Assembly: GCF_036898465.1 (NCBI RefSeq)
Contig: NZ_JARUMJ010000001.1
Span: 1,550,001-1,614,000, forward strand
DNA length: 64,000 nucleotides
Source of the DNA: Streptomyces sp. B21-105
GTDB taxonomy: Bacteria; Actinomycetota; Actinomycetes; Streptomycetales; Streptomycetaceae
Reading direction: 5' to 3'
This document shows, piece after piece, positions 27,776 through 41,220 of the stretch. How positions within the stretch are numbered: position 1 is the stretch's first letter; each line of letters begins with the position of its first letter. The position numbers were made by a program, and so were the translations under genes. The notes beneath the pieces are model-generated. The model worked only from the letters and a program-made list of their open reading frames with translations, did not search any database and had not been told where the DNA came from.

Positions 27776-29902
27776 TCAGCCGAGTGTCCAGTTGACGCTG
27801 TCGGTATAGGTGGAGCCGTTGATGGTCGCGGTGACCGTCACGGTGTTCTGGCCGGGCCTCAAGGTGATGCTGGGCCATCTGAAGATGTGGTCGCTGCTGC
27901 TCCGGGTTCCCAGGGAGGTGCCGTTGAGGGTGGCGGTGACCTGGCCCGCGTTGGAGTAGACCTTGAGTTCGGTGGTGGGCTCGGTGCGCTGGGTCCACCG
28001 ACGGCTGGTGATGTAGAGGGTGGGAGTGGTAGCCCAGTTGGACTTGTACCAATAGAAGGCGTCCTTGCGGATCTGCCGGTCGCGGGTGACCAGGCCCTTG
28101 TCGTTGATGCCGGGCTGGCCCCCCTCGCTGCGGCCGTCGGAGGGGAAGTCGAACATGGCCCAGACGAACGTGCCCCAGATGAAGGGACGGGCGGCGAGCT
28201 GCTTCCAGGCCGCTTCGTGGAACAGCGACTGGTACTCCTCGGGGTGCCAGGATCCGCCCGGAGCCGGCTTGGGCGGGTTGAGGGCGTGCTGGGTGGTGCT
28301 GGCGCCGACGCCGTACTCCGACATGGCGATCCTGCGGGACGGGGAGGTGGCGTGCAGGTTGTCGGCCCACGCGCCGAGGTCGCCGTCCTTGGAGCCGTAG
28401 TACCAGCCGTAGTACTTGTTGAAGCCCGTGGTCTGGGTGTGCAGTCCCGCCTGCGCGTTGTCGGGGTCCTCGCCGCGGACCGCGTAGGTGGAGAGCCTGT
28501 CCGGGTCCTCGGCCTCGACGATGTCGGCCAGTGACGCGAGCAGCGTGTTCGTGGCGGTGCCGTTGTAGTCGATCTGCTCGTTGCCGATGCCCCAGAAGGC
28601 GATCGAGGGGTGGTTGTAGTTCTGCCGGATCAGTTCCCGCAGCTGGTTCTGGGTGCTGGTGGTGAAGGCGGCCGAGTCGGTGACGAGGTCGACCAGGGGA
28701 ATCTCCGCCCACACGATCATTCCGCGTTCGTCAGCGAGGTTGTAGTCCTTCTGGTCGTGCTGGTAGTGCGCCATCCGGACGGCGTTGGCGCCGATCTCGC
28801 TGATGAGGTCGAAGTCCTGGGTGTGATCGGCGTCGGATATCGCCCAGCCCTGGCCGGCCCGGTCCTGGTGCAGGTTGACGCCATGCAGGTGGAGGTGGCT
28901 GCCGTTGAGGCGGAACCCGGTGTTGGCGTCGACGGCGATGGAGCGAAGACCCAGGCGTTCGGTCACCACATCCGTGATCTGGTCCCCGCCCCCGGTGACG
29001 TCATGGATCTCGACGCCGGCGTTGTGGAGGTAGGGATCCGCCAGGCCGTTCCACAGGTGCGGGCTGCTGATGTGGAGAGTCTGCTGGACCTCCGTGCCGG
29101 TGGCCGCGAGGACGGTCTGCGCGGTGCTGCTCGTCTCCGCGACGACGGTCCCGCTCTTGTCCGCGATGACGCTGCGCACGACCACCGATCTGGTGGTGGT
29201 GCTGTCGTTCCACAGCTTCGTCGTGACGGTCACCGTGGCCGAGGCCGCGCTCACGTTGGTCTGCCGGAGGTAGACGCCGGGGCCCGCGTAGTCCGTCATC
29301 CGGACGTGGAGGTCGTCGACGGCCCACAGGCTCACGTTGCGGTAGATGCCGCCCTGGAAGGTGTAGTCCGCGCTCAACGGGGCGATGCCGGTGTCGCGGG
29401 CGTTGGTCACCTTCACCGCGATGACGTTGTCCCCGCCCGGGACGAGCGCGGCCGTGGCGTCGAAACGGAAGCGGGAGTACCCGCCCTTGTGCTGCCCGAG
29501 GTACGTGCCGTTGACCCAGACGTCGGCGATCTGGTTGACCCCGGCGAACTGCAGGTACAGCCTCTTTCCGGCGAGTTCGGCCGGCACGGTGTAGCGGCGG
29601 CGGTACCAGCCCACTCCGCGGTAGTAGTCGTTGCCGCCGTCGGCACCGCCGACGGCGTTCCACGTGTGGGGGGTGACGACGGACGTCCATCCGGAGTCGT
29701 CGAAACCGGGCGCTTGCGCACCAGTGGCGTCCGCTCTGATGAATCGCCACCCGTTGTTGAGGTGGATCCACACCCGCGGATCCGGCGCCGTGTACGTCAC
29801 AGCGGCGGACGCGGCACCGGCATGCGGGATCCCGGCCAGCGTGGCCAGTACTCCCGCTGCCGTCCCGCCGAGTACCTGTCGGCGACTGGGCAAACCTGTC
29901 AT
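27776..29902 (-). CDS. Tat-exported GH2 family glycoside hydrolase (beta-galactosidase-like)
   Basis: 708 residues. The start MTGLPSRRQVLGGTAAGVLA is a twin-arginine signal ending near AGAASA, so the enzyme is secreted. The GH2 sugar-binding, Ig-like and TIM-barrel domains follow. Glu442 in GIGNEQID is the predicted acid/base and Glu529 in MSEYGVG the nucleophile. GVNLHQDRAGQGWA marks the barrel entry. After the barrel comes a DUF4982-like immunoglobulin domain (ELKVYSNAGQVTATLNGTSL), seen in several secreted beta-galactosidases. The substrate is probably a beta-galactoside, but GH2 also holds glucuronidases and mannosidases; the GNKKG-type uronate motif is absent. The ATG at 29902 has GGAAAG about eleven bases upstream. 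Confidence 0.85.
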   Translation of the reverse strand: MTGLPSRRQVLGGTAAGVLATLAGIPHAGAASAAVTYTAPDPRVWIHLNNGWRFIRADATGAQAPGFDDSGWTSVVTPHTWNAVGGADGGNDYYRGVGWYRRRYTVPAELAGKRLYLQFAGVNQIADVWVNGTYLGQHKGGYSRFRFDATAALVPGGDNVIAVKVTNARDTGIAPLSADYTFQGGIYRNVSLWAVDDLHVRMTDYAGPGVYLRQTNVSAASATVTVTTKLWNDSTTTRSVVVRSVIADKSGTVVAETSSTAQTVLAATGTEVQQTLHISSPHLWNGLADPYLHNAGVEIHDVTGGGDQITDVVTERLGLRSIAVDANTGFRLNGSHLHLHGVNLHQDRAGQGWAISDADHTQDFDLISEIGANAVRMAHYQHDQKDYNLADERGMIVWAEIPLVDLVTDSAAFTTSTQNQLRELIRQNYNHPSIAFWGIGNEQIDYNGTATNTLLASLADIVEAEDPDRLSTYAVRGEDPDNAQAGLHTQTTGFNKYYGWYYGSKDGDLGAWADNLHATSPSRRIAMSEYGVGASTTQHALNPPKPAPGGSWHPEEYQSLFHEAAWKQLAARPFIWGTFVWAMFDFPSDGRSEGGQPGINDKGLVTRDRQIRKDAFYWYKSNWATTPTLYITSRRWTQRTEPTTELKVYSNAGQVTATLNGTSLGTRSSSDHIFRWPSITLRPGQNTVTVTATINGSTYTDSVNWTLG

Positions 29903-30336
29903 GTCAGAACTCACTTTCCGTGGAGTCGAGAAGGAAATCGACCTGGCGCGGCATTACGCCGACGACCGTGGCGGGCCGGGCAGCACCCGGATCGGGCTGA
30001 CGGCCTGCTTCAGACAACCGGGAGGAGTGCCCCGGCCCGCCTCGCGTCCAGTCGGCGCTTCTCCCGGGCAGCGGCGCCGTAGTGGCACGAGGTGTGATTC
30101 TCGGAGATGCGGGGCCGCGCCGGCCGGCGCGGCCGTTGGTCATGTGGAAGCCGGGCGAGGTCGCACCTGGAGAGAGGGCCCCGGCACGTCGGCACAGTCG
30201 AGCGGAATGCCTCCCGATGACCCCATGGCCGAACCTCGCCAAGCCCGAGGAAGGACCGACACACGGAGCAACCCCCTATACCTGGGCTCACCACTCGGCT
30301 TCCGCCATCGGCTCTCGGACGACTGCGACGCGCTCA
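29903..30336. other. Upstream region of the secreted GH2 gene, 434 bases
   Basis: No recognisable coding sequence. It should hold the GH2 promoter; no clear operator was found. Confidence 0.35.
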
Positions 30337-30544
30337 TGGAGTCGGGAACCCGGTAGAGACAACGCTCGTGGCCGACCCTGCGCGCAGGGCACAGCCCGCA
30401 AGGCTGGGTGGGGTTGATCACGACCAGGCCACCGGGCTTGAGGCCGGCGACGGCCGGGCCGACCTCGGTGACCGTGCCCACGCCCTCGCGGCCGAGGATC
30501 AGGCCCTTCTGTCCGATGGCGTACTTGCCCTTCCGTTTGGTCAT
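30337..30544 (-). pseudogene. Zinc alcohol dehydrogenase, N-domain fragment
   Basis: About 69 codons: KYAIGQKGLILGREGVGTVT, EVGPAVAGLKPGGLVVINPT, CGLCPARRVGHERCLYR. This is the GHExVG block and the structural-zinc cysteine loop of medium-chain alcohol dehydrogenases, but the His of GHE is Arg (GREGVG) and one of the four cysteines is missing. Nothing of the NAD-binding domain follows. A decayed fragment. Confidence 0.65.
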
Positions 30545-30928
30545 CAGACGGTGTGCGAACCCATGGATGCATCCTTGAAGACCGCACCGCTGTTTCGGCC
30601 CGTCGCTGACGAAGTGTGTGCCGGGAAACGGTCCTGACGAGGGCGGTGGGCTTCGCCGGGTCGCCTGGCCGGCCGCCATCGCCCCTCGACAGCGGCCCGG
30701 GGCTCGCCGAGCTCGGCACAGGCTCGCGCGTAGGCCTCGGCCCGGCCGATCTCGGAGAGGGGGATGCGGCAGGCGCCCGGCTCGAGCGGCATGCTCTCGT
30801 CGAGGGCAGTCCGCGGTCCGGGACCATCGTTCGGGGAACCGCCAGCCACCCCCGCCGCCGGGCCGTGCAGCGCCCGGTCGGCCCGCCGGCCCACGGTGGG
30901 CAGCAGCGTCGCCGACGGGCTCTGTTGC
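30545..30928. other. Region between dehydrogenase fragment and GH2 operon, 384 bases
   Basis: One minus-strand frame (about 30680-30850) reads protein-like, with PLEPGACRIPLSEIGRAEAY then ARACAELGEPRAA, but was not assigned to a family and lacks a clear start. Probably another remnant. Confidence 0.3.
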
Positions 30929-34927
<3,999 letters not shown>

Positions 34928-34931
<4 letters not shown>

Positions 34932-35950
34932 GCGCGCCGCTCCTTCCGGAAGGTCGCGATCAGATACGGGATGATCACGGCAAGCGAGATCACCAGCAGG
35001 ACCACGGCGATCGCGGAGCCGTATCCGATGCGGCTGGACTCACCGATGATGTTGTTGGTGACCAGGATCGACAGCAACTCGGTGCCCTCGGCGCCCTTGT
35101 TGAAGACGAAGACGAGGTCGAAGGCGCGCAGCGCCTCGATGATCGTCACGACCAGGACGACGGTGTTGGTGGGGCGCAGGGTGGGGAAGATGACGTTCTT
35201 GAACGTCTGCCACTCGTTGGCGCCGTCCAGCGAGGACGCCTCCCGAAGCGCCGGGTCGACACCCTTCAGGCCGGCCAGGTAGAGAATCATCATGTAGCCG
35301 GTGTGGCGCCAGGAGGCGGCGATGAGGACGGACCACAGGTTGAGGTCCGGGTCGCCGATCCAGTCGATGTAGTGGCCGGGCTCGTTGGCGCCGATGATGC
35401 TGTTGATCAGGCCGGTGTCGGGGTTGTAGACGAGCTGCCATACGAACCCGATGACCGCCATCGACAGCACGACGGGCAGGAAGAACGCGGTCTGGTACAC
35501 CTTGCTGAACCGGATCTTCTTGTCGAGCTGCACGGCCAGGAACAGGCCGAGCGGCGTCGGGATCAGGATGAGCACGACGAACCAGACGATGTTGTGCTCG
35601 ACGGCGGGCCAGAACTGCGGGTTGCTGGTGAACAGCTCACGGAAGTTGTCCAGGCCGACCCATGTGATGGAGTCGAAGCCGATGCCGTCCCAGGTGGTGA
35701 AGGCCAGCGCGATCGAGGCGAGAGCTGTGAGCCAGACGAGCATGACGTGCAGGATCGTCGGCACCCCGGCCATCAGGCCGAGGGTGAGGCGGTCCCGTCG
35801 GGTGAGCAGCCGTCGGTGGCCCAAGGGGGCGCGCAGCCGCTTGGTCTGATTCTTGGTCACATTCTTCGGGTTGCCCGGGGGCGGCACTGCGGCCGCCCCC
35901 GAGGTGCTGGTGGTTCCGGTCCCGGTACCGGTGTTCGTGGTGGCGGTCAT
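34928..35950 (-). CDS. Sugar ABC transporter permease, MalF type
   Basis: 340 residues. A Thr/Gly-rich N-terminal tail precedes RDRLTLGLMAGVPTILHVML, the first membrane helix. The EAA loop is ALREASSLDGANEWQTFKNV followed by IFPTLRPTN. It pairs with the MalG-type protein to form the membrane channel. Start and stop both overlap neighbours by four bases (ATGA), so synthesis of binding protein and both permeases is coupled. Confidence 0.9.
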
Positions 35951-37269
35951 GCGGACGCGAAGATCGTCTTCTTCTGGCGCTCGATCGACGCCAGCAGGCT
36001 GTCGACGCCCTTGGGGTCGCGGACGAACTTCTGCAGGGCGGGCTGCATCACCGTGGAGGTGAAGTCCGGGCGGCTGTCGCGGTCCATGAACTGGGTGAGG
36101 TGCTTGGCGCCGGCGATCGTCTCGTACGCCTTCTTCTGGAGCGGGGTGTACGAGGAGGTGTCGGCCTTGTTGGAAGCCGCGACCAGGCTCGGGTCGGACT
36201 TCAGGTAGATCTGCTCTGCCTCCGGGGTGCCCAGGAACTCCAGGAGCTTCAGCGCGCCGTCCTTGTTCTTCGGAGCCTTGGAGAGCATGAAGCCGTCGGT
36301 GGGCGCCTCGACGGTGTCCTGTCCGTGCGCGGAGTCGATCTCCGGGAAGGGGAAGAAGTCAAGGTCGTCCAGGTCGGCCTTGTTCGTGAACTGCTGCGCC
36401 ACGAAGCTGCCGAACAGGTACATGCCCGCCTTCTTCGAGATCAGCGTCTGGGCCGCGTCCTGCCAGGTGCGGCCGACCGCGCCCTCCTGGTGGTAGGGGA
36501 GGATCTCGGCCCAGTGGTCGAAGGCGGTGCGGACCTTGGCATCCGTCCAGGACGCCTTGCCGGCCATCAGCTCGACGTGGAAGTCGTAGCCGTTGGTACG
36601 GAAGTTGATCTGGTCGAAGGTGCCGAGCGCGGGCCAGGCGTCCTTGTCGCCGAAGGCGAACGGAACCAGGCCGTCCTTCTTCATCTGCTTGCACAGGGCG
36701 ACGAGCTGGTCCCAGGTGGTGGGGACCTCGTAGCCGTACTTCTCGAAGACGCTCTTGCGGTAGAAGACGCCCCAGAGGGACGTGGAGATGGGCACGAAGT
36801 AGTACTTGCCGTCCGCGCCCTTGCTGAGCGCCTTCATCGCCTCGGGGAAGTTTCCGCCGATCTTCTGCCACACGTCGTCGATCGGGGAGGCGAGGCCCTT
36901 GGCGGCGAAGAACTGCATGCGGTAGCCGGCGAACCAGTTGAACACGTCGTCCGGGGTGCCCTGGAGGTAGGTGTTGATCTGCTCCTGGAACGTGTTGTGG
37001 TCCTTGGTGTTCACGTCGACCGTGATCCCGGACTGCTTCGTGAACGCCGCGTAGATCTCGGCGAACGCCTTCTTCGGCACCGCGTCCGACGCGTTCGACC
37101 CGAGGCTGACGGTCTTGGGGTCGGATGCCGTGCCGCTGCCGCTGCCGCTGCCGCCGCAGGCGCTGAGCAGCGGTATGCCGGCGCCGAGGACGGCTGCGCC
37201 ACCGATACCGCGCAGGACGGTGCGTCGGCTGGCAGAAGGCATGGGCCGACCGAGGGAGGAAGAGTGCAT
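35947..37269 (-). CDS. Extracellular sugar-binding lipoprotein of ABC importer
   Basis: 440 residues. RRTVLRGIGGAAVLGAGIPL then LLSACGG gives a signal with both a twin-arginine and a lipobox (LSAC), so it is a lipoprotein, possibly Tat-exported. A flexible GSGSGSGT linker encoded by a CTGCCG microsatellite follows the Cys. The rest is a CUT1 solute-binding fold (TFQEQINTYLQGTPDDVFNW, WDQLVALCKQMKKDG). The ATG at 37269 has AGGAG five bases upstream. First gene of the operon ending in beta-galactosidase, so the ligand is probably a galactoside oligomer. Confidence 0.92.
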   Translation of the reverse strand: MHSSSLGRPMPSASRRTVLRGIGGAAVLGAGIPLLSACGGSGSGSGTASDPKTVSLGSNASDAVPKKAFAEIYAAFTKQSGITVDVNTKDHNTFQEQINTYLQGTPDDVFNWFAGYRMQFFAAKGLASPIDDVWQKIGGNFPEAMKALSKGADGKYYFVPISTSLWGVFYRKSVFEKYGYEVPTTWDQLVALCKQMKKDGLVPFAFGDKDAWPALGTFDQINFRTNGYDFHVELMAGKASWTDAKVRTAFDHWAEILPYHQEGAVGRTWQDAAQTLISKKAGMYLFGSFVAQQFTNKADLDDLDFFPFPEIDSAHGQDTVEAPTDGFMLSKAPKNKDGALKLLEFLGTPEAEQIYLKSDPSLVAASNKADTSSYTPLQKKAYETIAGAKHLTQFMDRDSRPDFTSTVMQPALQKFVRDPKGVDSLLASIERQKKTIFASA

Positions 37270-37763
37270 TTCGGCTCCTGACAGGGCGGCCGTGCTCAGG
37301 CGGCACGTCGGCCCGCGGGGTGTGACGGGGAAGCGGTCGTCTACGCGACCAAGACTCAACACGATCGAACAAATTCGACCGGCGGTTGGGAGGAAGAGTG
37401 AACGCTCCGAGGAGTCGCTGTCAAGCCCCTTCGACCTGACCTCAGAGCTGACCGTACCTGTCGGCAGGACGGCCGGCCTACCGCCGGAGGGGAGCGACAC
37501 CCCCGTTCCGCGAGCCGGCGCGAGAGCCAACTTGTATCCCTTGACCAGCAGATATGTCCACCACGGGGGCTCTCCGCACGGCGACTGCGACTCCCTTCGC
37601 CGACCGGCCGCCCTCCGACGAACCCGCATCCGCCCCTCGGAATCGATACCGCCGGAACCCTTGACGTACCGCTGTCGGCTACGTAGACATGACCACGCGG
37701 TCAGACCGCGTGGTCATACAGTTGACCGCCTTCGATGCAGACGTACGGCCGTCGGGAGACTTC
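37270..37763. promoter_or_regulatory. Divergent control region between importer operon and LacI gene
   Basis: 494 bases with no gene. An inverted repeat TCGAA-CAAA-TTCGA at 37365-37378 lies about 100 bases upstream of the binding-protein start and could be an operator. The 29-bp palindrome at 37689-37717 lies near the LacI start. Confidence 0.45.
37689..37717. promoter_or_regulatory. 29-bp perfect palindrome upstream of LacI gene
   Basis: Two 14-base arms (left ATGACCACGCGGTC) are exact reverse complements around a single central A. It ends 46 bases before the LacI start codon. It may be an autoregulatory operator or an mRNA stem in the leader. It is longer than usual LacI operators and has no central CG. 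Confidence 0.6.
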
Positions 37764-38828
37764 ATGGCAGCAGTGGTGGGACGGAGCGAGGGCTCCGCTG
37801 TGCCGCGCAGCGCGGACGTGGCCCGCCTGGCCGGGGTGTCACGCAAGACGGTGTCCCGGGTCCTCAACAACGAGCCGTACGTCTCCGAGGACGCCCGCAC
37901 CAAGGTCCTCGCGGCCGCCGAGGAACTCGGCTACCGGCTGAACCAGGCGGCCAGGACACTGGTCTCCGGGCGTACCGGCTCCATCGGTGTGGTCGCCCTG
38001 GGCACCGCCGGCTACGGGACCGCTTCACTGCTCGTGCACATCGAGCGGGCCGTGCGCGACGCGGGCTACGCGCTCCGCGTGGTCAACACGCCCGACGGCG
38101 ACCCGACGGGCATCGCGGGTGCCGTGGCGTCGCTGCTCGAACAAGGGGTGGACGGCGTCATCGTCTCCGAACCCATCGTGGAAGGAGACATCAGCGTCCG
38201 CGTCGGCGTCCCCGTCCTCTTCCTGGGAGCACCGCCCGCCTTCACCGCCACCCGCACCGTGACCATGGGTGTGGGCGCACAGGAACTGGCGCGGGCGGCC
38301 ACCGAGCATCTGCTGGACCTGGGACACACGACCGTTCATCATCTCGCCGGTCCGCGGCGCTGGTACGCCACCAAGGACCGCATCGAAGGATGGCGTGCGG
38401 CGCTCGCGGCACGGGGCGCGCACGAGCCGCCACTGCTCAACGGTGACTGGTCGGCTGCCTCCGGCCATGCCGTGGGCCGGGCGCTGGCGTCGGACAGGTC
38501 CGTGACCGCTGTCTTCGCGGCGGGCGACGAGATGGCCATCGGGCTCATCCACGCCCTGCGGGAAGCCGGGCGCCGCGTACCCGAGGACATCAGCGTCGTC
38601 GGCTTCGACGGCAACCCGGTCTTCGCCTACGTCTCTCCTCCCCTGACCACCGTGCGCCAGCCCTTCGAGGCCGCGGCCAGAGAGGGCATCCGCCTTCTCG
38701 TGCACGCGATCGAGAAGCCCGACACCGACCTGCCGCAGGCGAGCGACCCACCGGTCGAACTCGTCGTCCGCGGCTCGACCGCGCCTCCGCCGTCGCACCC
38801 CGACAAGACGGACCGGCCCACCACCTGA
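37764..38828 (+). CDS. LacI family transcriptional regulator
   Basis: 354 residues. SADVARLAGVSRKTVSRVLN then NEPYVSEDARTKVLAAAEEL is the LacI DNA-binding head and hinge region; VSVVGFDG-type blocks (DISVVGFDGNPVFAYVSPPL) end the sugar-sensing domain. The ATG at 37764 is preferred over an upstream ATG at 37689 because GGGAG lies five bases before it and the upstream ATG is inside the palindrome. Divergent from the importer/beta-galactosidase operon, it probably represses it until a galactoside inducer appears. Confidence 0.88.
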   Translation: MAAVVGRSEGSAVPRSADVARLAGVSRKTVSRVLNNEPYVSEDARTKVLAAAEELGYRLNQAARTLVSGRTGSIGVVALGTAGYGTASLLVHIERAVRDAGYALRVVNTPDGDPTGIAGAVASLLEQGVDGVIVSEPIVEGDISVRVGVPVLFLGAPPAFTATRTVTMGVGAQELARAATEHLLDLGHTTVHHLAGPRRWYATKDRIEGWRAALAARGAHEPPLLNGDWSAASGHAVGRALASDRSVTAVFAAGDEMAIGLIHALREAGRRVPEDISVVGFDGNPVFAYVSPPLTTVRQPFEAAAREGIRLLVHAIEKPDTDLPQASDPPVELVVRGSTAPPPSHPDKTDRPTT

Positions 38829-39052
38829 GAGCACCCCGGCTTCGGAGAACACACCGCGCCCCGGGCACAGCTCCGCCACTCGCACCAGCCGTCTCACTCG
38901 CGAGGCGGATCGGTCCGACTCCTATGCCGCACGACACCGCGGTTCCTCGTACGCGGTGGACGTGCACTCCGGGCTCGCCGCTTCCCACCCGGTTTCGTCC
39001 CGGGCGGCACGCACCGGACCCTCCTGTCCCTCCCCTGCCCTGAGAGCCGCAC

Positions 39053-41110
39053 ATGTCCCCTGCACTGTTGAGCGCCAGACCCGGCGCCGCTCAGCATTCC
39101 CGCCCCACCACCCTGCTGTTGCTCATCCTGGCGCTGATCGTCGCCGCGGCGACGATTGTGCTGCCTGCCTCGGGGCGGGCTCAGGCCCTCTCCCGTCCCT
39201 CGCAGACCATGTACACCCCGCCCGCGGGTGCGCCCTCGCCCGGTTCGCTGTACCCGCGGGTGCTGCGTCTGCAGCACAACGGATCGGCCAACGGCACCCT
39301 GCTCGCCACGTTCGAGCAGTACACCAACGGTACGCCCGTCTTCCCGATCTACCGCTCCACCGACAACGGCGACTCCTGGAGCAAGCTCTCCGACGTAGCC
39401 GACACCGAGAACGGCTGGGGCATGCGCTGGCAGCCCGAGCTCTTCGAACTGCCCACGGCCATAGGCGACTTCCCGGCCGGGACCATCCTGGCCGCAGGTG
39501 ACTCGGTGCCCTCCGACCGGTCGGCCACCAAGATCGACATGTACGCCAGCACCGACCGCGGTCAGACCTGGGACTTCGTCAGCAACATCGCCACAGGCGG
39601 CTCGGCGTTCGACACGAACGGCCAGACTCCCGTGTGGGAGCCGTTCTTCCTCGTCTCCGACGGCAAGCTGATCGTCTACTACTCCGACCAGCGCGACCCC
39701 GACCACGGCCAGAAGATCGTCCACCAGGTCTCCACCGACGTCCGCAACTGGGGCCCCGTCGTCGACGACGTGGCAATGCCCACCGCCGGCGACCGGCCGG
39801 GCATGCCCACCGTCGCGAAGCTGCCGAACGGCAAGTACGTCATGTCTTACGAGTACGGCGGCGCTCCCGAGGGCAACTTCTCCGTCTACTACAAGATCTC
39901 CTCCGACCCGGAGGCGTTCGGCTCGGTCACCGGCATCCCGCTGCGGACGACGGGCGGCGTGGTGCCGCAGAGCGCTCCCTACATGACCTGGCTGCCCACC
40001 GGCGGCCCCAACGGCACACTCGTCGTCAGCGCCAACAGCGCCGAGGACCTGTTCATCAACACGCAGAACGGCGCCGCGAACACCTGGACGCGCATCAGCG
40101 CCAATGTGATCGGCGGCTACAGCCGCGGCATGACGGCCCTCGCCGACGGGCACAGCCTGCTGATCCTCAGCGCCGGACGGGGAGGCAGCGGCCTCTCCAA
40201 CCCGGTCACCTACAGCACGATCGACCTGGGCGGCGGCGTCTCCGACGGTGCCACCTACACCATGACCAACGCGAACAGCGCCCTGAACCTCACGATCGTC
40301 GGCGGCTCCACCACCAACGGCACCACCGCCACCCAGCAGAACCCCACCACCTCCACCAACCAGCAGTGGCGCTTCGAGCAGCAGTCCTCGGGCTACTTCA
40401 AGATCTTCAACGTCGCCAGTGGCAAGGTCCTCGGCGTCCAGAGCCAGTCCACCGCCAACGGCGCCACAGTCCTGCAGTGGGATGACAACGGCACGCCCGA
40501 CCACGAATGGGCCATCGCGCCCCACCCGGCCGGCGGGTACAGCATCACCAACCGCAGCAGTGGCAAGCTCCTCGAAATACCCAGCGCCTCCACCACCGTC
40601 GGCACCGCCGCCGTCCAGTGGAGCGGCACCAGCTGCGGCTGCCAGCGCTGGAACCTCACCCAGACCGCCCTGCCGCCCCTGGGCACCGGCCAGTACGTCC
40701 TGGTGAACAAGAACAGCGGCAAGTACCTCGACATCCCGAACGGCTCCACCACCGCCGGCACCGCCGCCAACCAGTGGCAGAACACGAACTGCACCTGCCA
40801 GCTCTTCACCTTCCAGTCCGCCGGCAGCGGCGCCTGGAACATCAAGAACACCAAGAGCAACCTCAACCTCGACATCCAAGGCTCCTCCAGCGCCGCGGGC
40901 GCTGCCATCGTCCAGAACACCGCCTCCAGCGCCGACTCCCAGAAGTGGACCCTCACCGACGGGGGCGGCGGCTACTACAAACTCCGGAACGTGAACAGCA
41001 CCCTCGTCGCCGGCGTCACCCAGTCCTCCACCGCCGACGGGGCAGCCGTCATCCAGTGGGGCAGCGCCAGCCTCGACGACCAGCTCTGGAAGATCGTCCG
41101 GATCAACTGA
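39053..41110 (+). CDS. Secreted GH93-like/sialidase-fold protein with ricin-B lectin domain
   Basis: 685 residues. A signal sequence (hydrophobic 20-40, cleavage near GRAQA) is followed by a six-bladed propeller with Asp-boxes STDNGDSW (102-109) and STDRGQTW (166-173). SVPSDRSATKIDMYASTD, TPVWEPFFLVSDGKLIVYYS, SDQRDPDHGQKIVHQ and DRPGMPTVAKLPNGKYVMSY resemble GH93 exo-arabinanases more than sialidases. From about residue 401 come repeated ricin-type beta-trefoil units with QW motifs. The likely role is binding and trimming arabinan outside the cell; activity is unproven. Confidence 0.75.
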   Translation: MSPALLSARPGAAQHSRPTTLLLLILALIVAAATIVLPASGRAQALSRPSQTMYTPPAGAPSPGSLYPRVLRLQHNGSANGTLLATFEQYTNGTPVFPIYRSTDNGDSWSKLSDVADTENGWGMRWQPELFELPTAIGDFPAGTILAAGDSVPSDRSATKIDMYASTDRGQTWDFVSNIATGGSAFDTNGQTPVWEPFFLVSDGKLIVYYSDQRDPDHGQKIVHQVSTDVRNWGPVVDDVAMPTAGDRPGMPTVAKLPNGKYVMSYEYGGAPEGNFSVYYKISSDPEAFGSVTGIPLRTTGGVVPQSAPYMTWLPTGGPNGTLVVSANSAEDLFINTQNGAANTWTRISANVIGGYSRGMTALADGHSLLILSAGRGGSGLSNPVTYSTIDLGGGVSDGATYTMTNANSALNLTIVGGSTTNGTTATQQNPTTSTNQQWRFEQQSSGYFKIFNVASGKVLGVQSQSTANGATVLQWDDNGTPDHEWAIAPHPAGGYSITNRSSGKLLEIPSASTTVGTAAVQWSGTSCGCQRWNLTQTALPPLGTGQYVLVNKNSGKYLDIPNGSTTAGTAANQWQNTNCTCQLFTFQSAGSGAWNIKNTKSNLNLDIQGSSSAAGAAIVQNTASSADSQKWTLTDGGGGYYKLRNVNSTLVAGVTQSSTADGAAVIQWGSASLDDQLWKIVRIN

Positions 41111-41130
41111 CCGTCCCACCGTGCCATGAC

Positions 41131-41169
41131 CAGGCGCGGGGACCGCCGGCGAAGCGGTTCCCGCGCCTG
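41131..41169 (+). terminator. Strong hairpin terminator after the GH93-like gene
   Basis: Arms 41131-41146 and 41154-41169 pair at 15 of 16 positions with a seven-base loop, 20 bases after the stop. There is no T-run, as is usual for high-GC terminators. Confidence 0.7.
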
Positions 41170-41220
41170 ACGTCCGCCTCGGCCGACCAGCCGAGGCGCA
41201 GCCGACCGCTCCTCTCTACA

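Noticed and set aside
28610..30082. A 490-codon plus-strand frame opposite the Tat-exported GH2 gene
   Set aside because: Antisense shadow without conserved motifs.
40250..41110. Repetitive DNA in the GH93-like gene as a possible CRISPR or satellite
   Set aside because: The repeats are in-frame ricin-type trefoil units with varying sequence, not identical repeats with unique spacers.
38894..41119. A 741-codon minus-strand frame opposite the GH93-like gene
   Set aside because: Low-complexity Gly/Ala/Val shadow of the ricin repeats.
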